The notes under the pieces were generated by a model that saw only the letters and a program-made list of their open reading frames with translations, did not search any database and was not told the DNA's origin. From contig NZ_CP023429.1 in assembly GCF_002327085.1 (NCBI RefSeq), positions 992,001 to 1,056,000 of the forward strand: a DNA stretch of 64,000 nucleotides, read 5' to 3'. Shown here piece by piece: positions 52,034-61,054 of this stretch (position 1 is its first letter; each line of letters opens with the position of its first letter). The translations under genes were made by a program, and so were the position numbers. Source of the DNA: Neisseria weixii. GTDB taxonomy: Bacteria; Pseudomonadota; Gammaproteobacteria; Burkholderiales; Neisseriaceae.

Positions 52034-53166
52034 CAAAACTCAAACGTGCCCACGTGAAGGTGGTGGACGACGATTTGGCCAAAGTGCTGGCCGAAACCAT
52101 CGCCGACTACGAACAGCGCAGCGGCAAGACCTTACAGCCCGCACACATTGAGCGGCTGCTGATTAATACCTATGCCTACCGGGAAACATTGGTGCGCCAG
52201 TCGCTCAATGAAGCCTACCGCCAGCAGCACCCGCGCTTTGCCACGGGCTTGATGCTGGATTTGTGCGGCGACGACGTGAATACGCCGCGTCTGCTCGCGT
52301 CGGCCGCCCGCTGCACCATCCGTTTTACCGCCGATTTGAGCGGTGTTCAGACGGCCTATATCCCCGTCGGTACGCAGGTGGCCGCGGGCGAAGTGGTGTT
52401 TGCCACCACCGAAGCGGCCGAACTCTCGGCTGCACGCAAACAGGCCGACTTGCAGGCCGTCTGTACGCAAAGCGGCGCGGCGGGCAACGGCTGGGCGGCA
52501 GGCCAAATCAGCAACCTGCTGACTGCGTTTTCAGACGGCCTGAACGTCAAGGCCGTCAATATCAGCGTACCTTCGGGCGGTACGGATGTCGAAACCGACG
52601 ATGCCTACCGCGAGCGTATCCTGCTTGCGCCGGAGAGCTTTTCGGTAGCCGGGCCGGTGGGCGCATACGAGTATTTCGCGCGCCGCGTGAACCCGGCCAT
52701 CTGCGATGTCCATGTGGACAATAAAAAAACCGCCTCGGGCGAGCCGATAGGCGGGCAGGTGCAGGTAACGGTGCTGACCAAAAACGGCCTGCCCTCGGAA
52801 GAGCTGCTGCGCGAAGTGGCCAAAGCCCTGAGCCACGAACGCGTGCGGCCGCTGTGCGACACCGTGACCGTATCGGCACCGACGGCGGTGGATTACGCAC
52901 TCGATGCCGAGCTGGTGCTGTTTACGGGGATTAATCCTGCCGAAGCCGTGGCCGCTGCCGAAGCGGCGTGGGCGGCCTATGAAGCCGCTCGGCGCGAACA
53001 ACTGGGCAGGGATATTGTGCCGCTGGACATTCAGACGGCCTTAAAGGTGGCGGGTGTGTACAACGTGGTGCTGCACAACCTGCCGCTTAAGGTGGTGGCC
53101 GCCAATCAGTGGGCGCGCAGCACCTCGGTGCGCATCCGCGCCGCCGCCCAAACGGTGGAGGGTTAA
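52024..53166 (+). CDS. Baseplate assembly protein J
   Basis: 380 residues: LVRQSLNEAYRQQHPRFATGLMLDLCGDDVNTPRLLASAARCTIRF, GLNVKAVNISVPSGGTDVETDDAYRERILLAPESFSVAGPVGAYEYFARRVNPAICDVHV are gpJ landmarks. Three uptake words are used in the coding sequence. Outer baseplate wedge. Confidence 0.93.
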   Translation: MDLAKLKRAHVKVVDDDLAKVLAETIADYEQRSGKTLQPAHIERLLINTYAYRETLVRQSLNEAYRQQHPRFATGLMLDLCGDDVNTPRLLASAARCTIRFTADLSGVQTAYIPVGTQVAAGEVVFATTEAAELSAARKQADLQAVCTQSGAAGNGWAAGQISNLLTAFSDGLNVKAVNISVPSGGTDVETDDAYRERILLAPESFSVAGPVGAYEYFARRVNPAICDVHVDNKKTASGEPIGGQVQVTVLTKNGLPSEELLREVAKALSHERVRPLCDTVTVSAPTAVDYALDAELVLFTGINPAEAVAAAEAAWAAYEAARREQLGRDIVPLDIQTALKVAGVYNVVLHNLPLKVVAANQWARSTSVRIRAAAQTVEG

Positions 53167-53169
53167 AAC

Positions 53170-53747
53170 ATGGCCAAACTGAGCTATGCGGCGGTGATTG
53201 AGCGCGACCAACGCTACAAAATGCTGGCCGATTTGGGCTTGCGGCTGAACGACACCGATGCCGTCAAGTTGATGCCGCGCCTTATCCATCTGGTCGTACC
53301 CGAGCATTTGGAGCTGTTGGCCGAGAGCCGCAGCATCTTGGGGCAGACGGCTACTGGCTGGCCGAATCCGACCAGATGCGCCGCCGCCTGATTAAGGGCG
53401 CATACGGGCTGCACCGGCATAAGGGCACACCGTGGGCAATCCGCGAAATCGTGCGGCGGCTGGGCTTCGGCGAAGTGCAGATTATCGAAGGCATGGGCAA
53501 CAAGCGGCACGATGGCGAAATCACGCGCGACGGTCGCTATGCCCACGGTCACAGCGACCGCTGGGCGCATTACCGCATCATCATGAACAACGTGATTACC
53601 AACGATCAAGCCGCGCTGCTGCGCCATACCCTGAGAGCCTTCGCGCCGGCACGCTGCGTACTGGCCGCGCTCGACTATCAGGCCAGCGCATTGAGACACA
53701 ACGGCCGCGCCAAACGCGGCGGCCAATTCAACAGAGGAACCGCATGA
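53170..53747 (+). pseudogene. Tail protein I (P2 gpI), apparent frameshift
   Basis: Repaired length about 190 residues: MLADLGLRLNDTDAVKLMPRLIHLVVPEHLELLAESRSILG, then YWLAESDQMRRRLIKGAYGLHRHKGTPWAIREIVRRLGFGEVQIIE. The two frames join if the G4 run at 53340-53343 is one longer (LGADGYW). Both halves are well preserved, so a sequencing error is more likely than decay. Links baseplate and tail fibre. Confidence 0.85.
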
Positions 53748-53748
53748 C

Positions 53749-55834
53749 ATGGCAAATCTAGTAGAAACCAGCCGCTGGGAAGCAGGCATTTACCAGCTCG
53801 AAACCTCCGACCCCGTGATGGGCGGCCCCAACGGCATCGACAACCGCCAGCCCCGCGAGTTGGCCAACCGTACCTTATGGCTCAAAAACGAAATCGCCAA
53901 AGCCGTGCAAAGCATCGGAAGCAACAAAACTGCCGCCGACCAAGCCATTGCACTCAAGGCCAACGCCGCCACGCTGTTTACTGCCGGCGCAGGTCTGACA
54001 GGCGGCGGGTCGCTGGCGGCCAACCGCAGTTTTGCGCTGGCCACACCGTCCACGCTCAACGGCAGCACCACCAACTGGGCAGGTAACGGCGCAACCGGCC
54101 ACACCCACGAGCTGGCCAAAGCCACGCCTACCGTGGCGGGCGTAGCCAAACTGGTGAATACGCTAGATGTATCCGCTACCGATGCCGCGCTGACGGCGGC
54201 AATGGGCAAAAAACTGCAAGACGAAAAGCTCGGCAACAGCGGCAACCAAACCATCACGAACGGCACATTGACCGTCGGCAAATCAAACGAATGGGCAGCC
54301 GTCAGAATCCCTTCCGGCGCGGGTGTGTGGGAAATCGAAACCAATCCCAATCTGCCGCCGCCACCGAAGGCAGTATCAGAATGGGGTTTAAGTTCGTCGA
54401 AAGCGGCCAGTCTGCCAAAGGCATCATCATGCCCGCGCTGTCGACCGGTTATGAAACGGTGGCTTATCAAAGCTGGGTGAATGAAAAAATCGCCCATCTG
54501 GACAACGGCAAAGTGCCGTCAGTCGCTTACAACTACTCGATAAGAAACTCAACCGACTACAGTAAAAGCGGCTTTTATCGGGCAAATGGTAATGAATTGG
54601 ATGGAAAAAGATTGCCATGGATGGAAATGCACATTTCCCACCCGGAGCAGAGTGAAAACCAATACGGGCGCGGCATCGGTTTTTCCTACGGCCCGAGTTT
54701 CGACCTCGTTACCACCGCATGGGACGCACAGGGCGTGTATCAGGGCATGAAAAAAATCCTCACCGAAGAAAACGGCGTCATGAAAAACGGCGACACGATG
54801 ACGGGTTTCTTGACTTTTGCCAAACAGCCTTGGCCGAAAATACAGCTGGCCTCAAATAAAGGGGGCAAGCCCTGCTGGTTGAGAGCGGCGGCACCGCAGG
54901 TACGCACTGCTTTATCATCAGGAATCATGAAGATGGTGAGGTAAGAAATGGCAATATCGTCAGATTCAATCTGCCTGACAAAACCGGCACGCATACGCTG
55001 GCAACGACGGGCGACCTTGAGGCCTTGTCCCGTGTCGACCTGACCGGCAACCAAACCGTCGGCGGCCAAAAAACCTTTGCCGCACGCACCCACTTTTCAG
55101 ACGGCCTTACCATCAGTGCCGCCAATACCGGCCAGTCCGCCGAGTTCCGGCGCGGCGCGGCCGACTGGTATTGGGGCAACCCCATTTCGCGCAAGGCTTT
55201 GCAACTCAAAGACAACGGCGATTTGGCCTACCAAAACCAAAAAATCTACCACGAGGGCAACAAACCGGCATGGAACGATATCCAGAATAAGCCTGATGTA
55301 GCCACGCGCGGTACTACGCTGGCACACTACGGAATTACCGATTCCGTGACCGCTGCCGATTTCCAATGGGCTAACGTCAAAACAGGTACGATAATGTATT
55401 TTGCCGGCGGTCAAGCTCCGCACGGCTGGCTGGCTGCCAACGGCGCAGCAGTGAACCGCACGACATTTCCGCATCTGTTTGCGATAATCGGCACCCGTTA
55501 CGGCGCGGGCGACGGACGCACCACCTTCAACCTGCCCGATTTGCGCGGCGAGTTCGTGCGCGGCTGGGATGCGGGGCGCAATGTCGATGCAGGCCGTGCA
55601 CTCGGAAGCTGGCAGCAAGACGAGTTCCGCAGCCACCACCATATTTATCGGCGCGGCCACCTGACAAACTCGGTGCCTTGGGAGCACCGCGAGGCAAGCC
55701 GTGATGGCAGCGCGGCCACGTATGACGGTGACGGCCGCTTTGATGACGGCGGCGACCGCGTGACCACATCTGCCTCAGGCGGCGTGGAAACCCGCCCCCG
55801 CAATATCGCACTTTTGGCCATTATCAAAGCATAA
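53749..55834 (+). pseudogene. Tail fibre with collar domain, two apparent frameshifts
   Basis: Repaired about 690 residues. N-terminus LVETSRWEAGIYQLETSDPVMGGPNGIDNRQPRELANRTLWLKNEI is a baseplate-attachment part; middle GITDS/ATPTVAGVAKL fibre repeats; C-terminus MYFAGGQAPHGWLAANGAAVNRTTFPHLFAIIGTRYGAGDGRTTFNLPDLRGEFVRGWD is the phage tail collar domain, ending RPRNIALLAIIKA. Breaks near 54352-54364 and at G5 54861-54865 (one G short). Host receptor binding. Confidence 0.85.
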
Positions 55835-55866
55835 GGCCGTCTGAAAATATCTGAAAGGAAAACCGA

Positions 55867-56613
55867 ATGACCCAAAATATCCAATGGCAAAAACCCGTCT
55901 GCCAACTCGATTCAGACGGCATCTATCTGCACCAAACCATGGCCGATCTTGACGTGTACACCAAAGACGGCGGCTACATTATCCCCGGCGGCTGCATCGA
56001 CACCGTGCCGCCCGAGGCGCGCGAAGGCCACGCCGCCAAATGGAACGGCAGCGGCTGGGACTACCTGCCCGATTTGCGCGGCCAAACCGCCTACCGCACC
56101 GACAGCGGCGAAACCGTGCTGATTGACCGCATCGGCGCACTTTCAGACGGCTTGACCCTTGAGCCGCGCCCCGGCGAAGCGCACGAATGGCGAAACGGTG
56201 CATGGGCGGAAAACCCCGAACGCGCCGCCGAGCTAAAGGCGCAGGAGCTGGAGCGGGCAAAAGCCGCCAAACTGGCCGAAATCAACCGCGCAGCGCAAGC
56301 GTTTGTCGCCCGCGCCGCCGAGTTGGACAAAACGCCCGAGTTCGAAGTGGCCACATGGCCGCTGCAGGCCGCTGAAGCGCAGGCATGGAGCCGCGACAAA
56401 GCCGCCTCCACGCCCGTTTTGGCCATCACCGCCGCCGCCCGCGGTCTGGATTTGGACAAGCTTCGCGCCGCCGCCCTGCGCAAGGCCGACGCCTACACGG
56501 CGCTGACCGCGCACGTTGCCGGGCAGCGTCAGGCTTTGGCCGACAAGCTGGAAAAGGCCAAAACGGCCAGGGCGGTGGAAGCGATAGCCGTGTCCTACGC
56601 CATGCTCGCCTGA
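55867..56613 (+). CDS. Tail fibre assembly protein
   Basis: 248 residues. DVYTKDGGYIIPGGCIDTVPPEAREGHAAKWNGSGWDYLPDLRG is the usual start of fibre assembly chaperones, and the C-terminal coiled DUF4376-like helices (ELERAKAAKLAEINRAAQAFVARAA) resemble those of Neisseria and Haemophilus phages. Immediately downstream of the fibre gene. Confidence 0.82.
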   Translation: MTQNIQWQKPVCQLDSDGIYLHQTMADLDVYTKDGGYIIPGGCIDTVPPEAREGHAAKWNGSGWDYLPDLRGQTAYRTDSGETVLIDRIGALSDGLTLEPRPGEAHEWRNGAWAENPERAAELKAQELERAKAAKLAEINRAAQAFVARAAELDKTPEFEVATWPLQAAEAQAWSRDKAASTPVLAITAAARGLDLDKLRAAALRKADAYTALTAHVAGQRQALADKLEKAKTARAVEAIAVSYAMLA

Positions 56614-56614
56614 T

Positions 56615-56632
56615 TTTTAATGCGCATTAAAT
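56615..56632 (+). promoter_or_regulatory. Late-promoter dyad 5 (terminal operon)
   Basis: TTTTAATGCGCATTAAAT, with a perfect 16-base palindrome TTTAATGCGCATTAAA, then a leader hairpin TCCCTGCA/TGCAGGGA (56659-56680), T6 and ATG 56687. Only the GCCGT part and uptake word downstream of the other dyads are absent. Confidence 0.76.
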
Positions 56633-56686
56633 GTGCGTTTTCTTGCCAAGCCTTACCATCCCTGCATGTTGTTGCAGGGATTTTTT

Positions 56687-57115
56687 ATGAAAATTGCGTT
56701 TTACAAAGGCACGCTGCGCGGCCGCGCAGGCTGGTTCAGCCGCTTGGCGCGCTGGGCAGACCAAGGCCGCTACAGCCATTGCGAAGTGGTGTTTTCAGAC
56801 GGCATGTGCGCCTCGGCCAGCTGGTACGACGGCGGTGTGCGCTTTAAAAAGATTGCTTTTAACTCCCTGAATTGGGACATTGTTGAACTGAATTTCACAC
56901 CCGAGGCCGAGGCGAAAGTGCGTGCATGGTTTACCCGTAACGAAGGACGGCCCTACGACCTGCGCGGCAGCTTGGGCGTGGTGTTCCGTCCGTTCGGGCA
57001 AGGCCGGCGCGGCTGGTTTTGCAGCGAAGCGGTGGCCGCCTCACTGGGGTTTGCCGAGCCGTGGCGCATCAGTCCGAACCAGTTGGCCGCGCTGTTGGAG
57101 ACGGTTAAATGGTAA
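56687..57115 (+). CDS. Permuted papain-like (YiiX/NlpC-type) cell-wall enzyme
   Basis: 142 residues from ATG 56687. Motifs: W-A-D-Q-G-R-Y-S-H-C-E-V-V-F (catalytic His) and G-W-F-C-S-E-A-V-A (catalytic Cys), the order of permuted NlpC/P60 (YiiX/YaeF-like) amidases. No signal peptide. In the virion it could locally cut peptidoglycan or an acyl/amide bond during DNA entry. First gene of a separate late unit with the large spike. Confidence 0.72.
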   Translation: MKIAFYKGTLRGRAGWFSRLARWADQGRYSHCEVVFSDGMCASASWYDGGVRFKKIAFNSLNWDIVELNFTPEAEAKVRAWFTRNEGRPYDLRGSLGVVFRPFGQGRRGWFCSEAVAASLGFAEPWRISPNQLAALLETVKW

Positions 57116-57438
57116 GGCTGGATATGGAAATCGTGCGCGACGACAAGCAGAGTATTGTGGTGGAGCTGCTGGATTCGGACGGCCACACCATCAATCCGGC
57201 CGACATCGACAGCGTAACGGTATGGGTCAAGCCGCCGTTTCAGGACAAGATTTTTCCCGAAACGGTCATTCTTCCCGAAGACCCCGAAAACGGCTTGGGC
57301 AGCCACCTGAAAATTACCTTTACCCGCAATATCCTGCAAAAACAGATGTGGACGCAGGCGCAATACGGCATTGAAATTGTCTGCGGCGACGAAGGGCCGA
57401 CCACCGTCATCGGTGGAAAAGTGATGAGGATTTACTGA
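57109..57438 (+). CDS. Small beta-rich virion-region protein
   Basis: 109 residues: RLDMEIVRDDKQSIVVELLDSDGHTINPADIDSVTVWVKPPFQDKIFPE..., ending EGPTTVIGGKVMRIY. It overlaps both neighbours. The sequence resembles an Ig-like adaptor, perhaps an attachment collar for the large tail protein downstream. Family not recognised. Confidence 0.6.
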   Translation: MVRLDMEIVRDDKQSIVVELLDSDGHTINPADIDSVTVWVKPPFQDKIFPETVILPEDPENGLGSHLKITFTRNILQKQMWTQAQYGIEIVCGDEGPTTVIGGKVMRIY

Positions 57439-60400
57439 TGAACCCGATTGTCAGACCCGGCCAAGTGGCCAGCGTGAAAATCAAAGACCTGCGTAAAAGC
57501 AAAGCGCATACGAGCCTTTATCAGGAATGGCTGAAACAGGGCAACAGCGGCAGCTTTGATAACTTTATGGCTGCCCTGCGCCCGCCTGCAGACGAGGCAT
57601 GGGTACGGCGCATTGTGGAAAACGTCCTCTCAGCACGTGCATCGGCGGTGTTGCCCGACCCCGACACCGTGCCTGTCGCACCACCGGCCGCCGACCCTGC
57701 GCCGACTGTGCCGCCCGCAGCGGCATTAAACCGCAAAGAAATTGAAGAAATCGTGCGCGGGCTGATGCCTGCAGCCCAAGCCGCCGCCAGTATCGCCGAT
57801 CAAATCAAAGGCCTGATGGATGCGGCCGATTTTGAGTTTTCAGACGGCCTGAAAATCAAGCCCGGCCGTGCATTGAGCGTGCAGGAATTTAACGACTGGA
57901 AAGCCACGGTAACGGCCGGCCAAACCGTGGTGCAGGCCGCCGGCCAAGTTTTGGTGCTTAATGACTGGTTCGCGCCCGAAATGCAGGCCGATGTGCTGCT
58001 GCGCAAACCGCAGATGCAGCACAGCCGCGCGATTTACGACATTCTCAAAGAACGCCTGAAACCGGGCATGAAGGTGCGGATGTTCGGCAACTTCAATATG
58101 GCCAAACTCTCAGGCATCGAACCCGAACTGTGGGGCGAAGACGGCCGCACCGCCGCACCTGCCTTGGCCGCCGGCATTAACGGCTGCCAGCCGACCATGA
58201 TTTTGCGTTTCGACAACAACGACATTGATTTTTCCCAATGCCGCTTCATCGTACAAAACATGATGACCGACGGCTATGCGGTGGCAGGCTACAAAGGCCA
58301 CAACCGCTTCAAGCCCGGCCAGTGGATTACCAAAACGGTGGACGAACACGACCCCGACCGCCGTGCCGCGCAGGATTGGACGGCATTGGGCGGTAAAAAC
58401 GGCGTATTCCCGCCGATTGACGGCACCACCGGTTTTGCCGCCAAAGGCTATGCCGACGCAGGCTTCAACAGCACCAACTGCCATGCCGACTGCGGCAACT
58501 ACCGCAGCAATTCGCTCGACACAAGCGGCCTGACCACCGGCGGCTACGGCGGCCGATTCCCTCAGGCAGACGGCAGCACAGCCGCCACTTGGGGCACATG
58601 GAAAGACGGCGGCCTGATCGGCAACATGGGTTCGGGCGGCATTATTTTCCAAACCCCTGAAGTCGGCAAAGCCGAACGCGAAACCGCCTCCGTCGTGGTG
58701 GAAGGCCATTATGCGCGCGGCTTTATCACCTACGGCATCGAGGTGGGCATCCATGCCAAGCCCAACGGCGATTCGTTCAGGAGCCTTGAAGAAATTTGGG
58801 AATATGTGCCGCAAAACGTATGGCTGATTCATACGCAGGTAGAGGATTGTTATGAGGGCGGCCTGCAGGCCAACCGCTTTGTCAACCTGTGGGAGCTGTA
58901 TTCTCGCTGCTATCGAATGGGCCACCCCGACAGCGGTTTTACCTACCATAAGCCCAACCACCCGCAGTCGGCCACCATCAACGACCCCGGTTACGGCTCG
59001 TCCAGCCGTCGCGAAACTCCGCAAATCAACCGCTACATCATCGGCTGCTGGTATATCGACTGCGCCCGCAAAGGCATCGATGCCCACAAACTGGCAGGCC
59101 TGTTTGTCGCCAAAGTACGGATTAAATCTAAGATTTGGGGCATTCAAATCTGTTGCGACGAGATTTACACCAAGGCATACGGAGACCGCCAAGAGGCTTA
59201 TCTGGCCAGTCAGGTTACGATTCGCGACAGTGAGATTTTCGCCGGCATCAAGGGTTTGGACTTTACCAACGGCAGCTTCTCCAGCCGCATTCACACCAAT
59301 CCTGCCAAACAGCGCCTGTATGAAATGCGCTTCAATGTTATGGCCGAAAACCTGCAAATCTTCGCGCCCATCGGCGTGTTCGACAATTACTCGCGCGGCG
59401 GCTACACCTTGCGTAACGTAAGCTGCACCTGCGCTTACCCCTATGGCAAGCTTCCGCATTTCAATCCGGCATCCTCGCGCGGCTTCTGGCTGGGCGCGCA
59501 AGACCCTGCAGGTCGCGGCATTCCGTTCAATATCCGGCTGGAGGGCTGCACAGCGCAAAACTCGCCGAGCGGCAACTATGCCGATGCGTTCATGCTCCAG
59601 CCAGCCAACCTTTTGCCCCTGCGCGACTGCATCGCCGACATCACGCCGTTTATCAGCGACAGTGTGATGCCCAACAAATACCTGCGCGGACGCGATGTGG
59701 TGCGCAGCGGCATCAAAACCGTGCCGTTTGCCGTGCCTTCGGTGGCAGGTGTGAAAGTGCAAAACGCCCAGTTCGACAACTGTGTTGCTGTAGACAAAAC
59801 CAGCGGCGAGCCGGTGGTGGCACGTTTCGAGTATCGCGATGAGCCTGCTGCGGCAGTCGTTGCCCCGCCTGATCCAGCCATCACGGCCACCGCTGCTACA
59901 ACACAAACTGAACCGGTTTCACCCGGCCCGGCAGAGCCCAAAGCATTGCCGCAGGTGCTGCGTTTCGGCATGGCTGCTGCAACATCAACGATGGTGCAGG
60001 ATGACAGCGGCGCTGTAACCATTGAGATGGCGGGCAGCCATCCGCCTGCGAACTGGTCGGATATGGCCGATGTGTCAGGTGATATTAAATTCATCAAAGG
60101 CCGTCTTAAAGACCGCGTCTCCTCTACTGCCGGTGTGTATCCGCGTATAAGAGTTGACCTTGACCGCGTGAAAGACAGCACGATTGTTATGCCTGTGCGT
60201 ATCCACAGCGTCGGACGCAGTGCAGCCGTTATTTCTTTAGCCGCCACGCCTTACAAAGATGATGCGACCAGCCTAGGATTTATTGTTGATAAAAAAGCCG
60301 ATACCAATCAATTGGCTATCCGCAATATGTCACGCTACAAAGTAGAGGTAAACGGAGAGGTTAATAACGCCGAGACCCGCTTGGATTACGGTCAATGGGC

Positions 60401-60581
60401 AATTTTGGTCTACAAGGGCAAAATCGGCGGAGAATACCTCAACCTCGGTACACGCCACGACGGCAACGGCCAGCTTGATGCCGATTACGGCGCAGGCTTG
60501 ACGGTTTTCCGTAACCACACGCCGAACCCGGACGATTTGGCCGCATTAATTAATGAATTGAAAGGACAATACGGTATCTGA
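57438..60581 (+). CDS. Large tail spike/fibre protein (1047 aa)
   Basis: An N-terminal adaptor (KAHTSLYQEWLKQGNSGSFDNFMAALR, a collagen-like-tail 'YQ.WL..GN.G' attachment motif) and a Pro-rich linker come first. A long region from residue 170 has beta-helix character (RFIVQNMMTDGYAVAGY, YIIGCWYIDCARKGIDAHKLAGLFVAKVRIKSKIWGIQICCDEIY). A Pro/Ala/Thr linker (about 795-830) and C-terminal beta domains with YRIRV-like repeats follow. Right-handed parallel beta-helix proteins in this position bind or cleave surface glycans. It is a second receptor-binding candidate besides the collar fibre. Confidence 0.75.
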   Translation: MNPIVRPGQVASVKIKDLRKSKAHTSLYQEWLKQGNSGSFDNFMAALRPPADEAWVRRIVENVLSARASAVLPDPDTVPVAPPAADPAPTVPPAAALNRKEIEEIVRGLMPAAQAAASIADQIKGLMDAADFEFSDGLKIKPGRALSVQEFNDWKATVTAGQTVVQAAGQVLVLNDWFAPEMQADVLLRKPQMQHSRAIYDILKERLKPGMKVRMFGNFNMAKLSGIEPELWGEDGRTAAPALAAGINGCQPTMILRFDNNDIDFSQCRFIVQNMMTDGYAVAGYKGHNRFKPGQWITKTVDEHDPDRRAAQDWTALGGKNGVFPPIDGTTGFAAKGYADAGFNSTNCHADCGNYRSNSLDTSGLTTGGYGGRFPQADGSTAATWGTWKDGGLIGNMGSGGIIFQTPEVGKAERETASVVVEGHYARGFITYGIEVGIHAKPNGDSFRSLEEIWEYVPQNVWLIHTQVEDCYEGGLQANRFVNLWELYSRCYRMGHPDSGFTYHKPNHPQSATINDPGYGSSSRRETPQINRYIIGCWYIDCARKGIDAHKLAGLFVAKVRIKSKIWGIQICCDEIYTKAYGDRQEAYLASQVTIRDSEIFAGIKGLDFTNGSFSSRIHTNPAKQRLYEMRFNVMAENLQIFAPIGVFDNYSRGGYTLRNVSCTCAYPYGKLPHFNPASSRGFWLGAQDPAGRGIPFNIRLEGCTAQNSPSGNYADAFMLQPANLLPLRDCIADITPFISDSVMPNKYLRGRDVVRSGIKTVPFAVPSVAGVKVQNAQFDNCVAVDKTSGEPVVARFEYRDEPAAAVVAPPDPAITATAATTQTEPVSPGPAEPKALPQVLRFGMAAATSTMVQDDSGAVTIEMAGSHPPANWSDMADVSGDIKFIKGRLKDRVSSTAGVYPRIRVDLDRVKDSTIVMPVRIHSVGRSAAVISLAATPYKDDATSLGFIVDKKADTNQLAIRNMSRYKVEVNGEVNNAETRLDYGQWAILVYKGKIGGEYLNLGTRHDGNGQLDADYGAGLTVFRNHTPNPDDLAALINELKGQYGI

Positions 60582-60589
60582 CAAACATA

Positions 60590-60626
60590 AAAAAGGCTGT
60601 CTGAAAACGGTTTTCAGACAGCCTTT
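60590..60626. terminator. Terminator after the large spike gene
   Basis: AAAAGGCTGTCTGAAAA/TTTTCAGACAGCCTTT, a perfect stem built from an uptake word with one changed base (CTG for CCG), so it is a terminator that has lost full uptake identity. 60627-60762 carries no gene except a GGTATTT...AAATACC inverted repeat around 60728-60757, possibly a regulator site for com. Confidence 0.8.
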
Positions 60627-60762
60627 AGAAAGATTAAGACGGCGGCGCACCGGTGCGGGAACACCGATACGCCGGCCTAGCAGGGATAGTCTGCATTAGC
60701 CAAAGCCGCCACCTCGCGAGGCAGCGGTATTTTATCACTAATGCATAGGAAATACCCGAAAA

Positions 60763-60960
60763 ATGAAACACCGTTACAAAAACCGCTGCGAATGCAGCAA
60801 CTGTTGCAAACTGTTGGCCGTCGGCACAGGCGACTTTGAAATCAAATGCCCACGCTGCAAGACAGTCAACCGGTTTGGTTCTTTAACAACTCAGAATGCC
60901 GCCGAGCATCCGAATCCGAAAGGAAACAATGGATGCTCAAACCTTTTTCAGACGGCCTGA
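60763..60960 (+). CDS. Com-like zinc-finger translational activator
   Basis: 65 residues: CECSNCCKLLAVGTGDFEIKCPRCKTVNRF has the two C-x2-C knuckles of Mu Com, which binds the mom mRNA to expose its start. Here the next complete gene is a Dam-like methylase rather than mom, so Com probably controls that one. Confidence 0.88.
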   Translation: MKHRYKNRCECSNCCKLLAVGTGDFEIKCPRCKTVNRFGSLTTQNAAEHPNPKGNNGCSNLFQTA

Positions 60961-61045
60961 ACCCACCGTCGGCAGCCTGTTCGCAGGCATCGGCGGATTC
61001 AACCTCGGCTTCGAGTACCGCGAGTGCCTTTTACTCTCTATATAA
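60929..61045 (+). pseudogene. Relic of a C5-cytosine DNA methyltransferase N-terminus
   Basis: ATG 60929 with AGGAAA upstream gives TVGSLFAGIGGFNLGFE, motif I (S-adenosylmethionine site) of 5-cytosine methylases, and then stops after 38 residues. The rest of the enzyme is missing; the frame ends in the leader of the adenine methylase gene. It overlaps com by 32 bases. Confidence 0.75.
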
Positions 61046-61054
61046 GGAGTCAAA

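Noticed and set aside
58110..59906. 598-residue minus-strand open frame
   Set aside because: It is antisense to the spike gene, has unnatural His/Val/Ala-rich composition and no ribosome site; a shadow of GC-rich codons.
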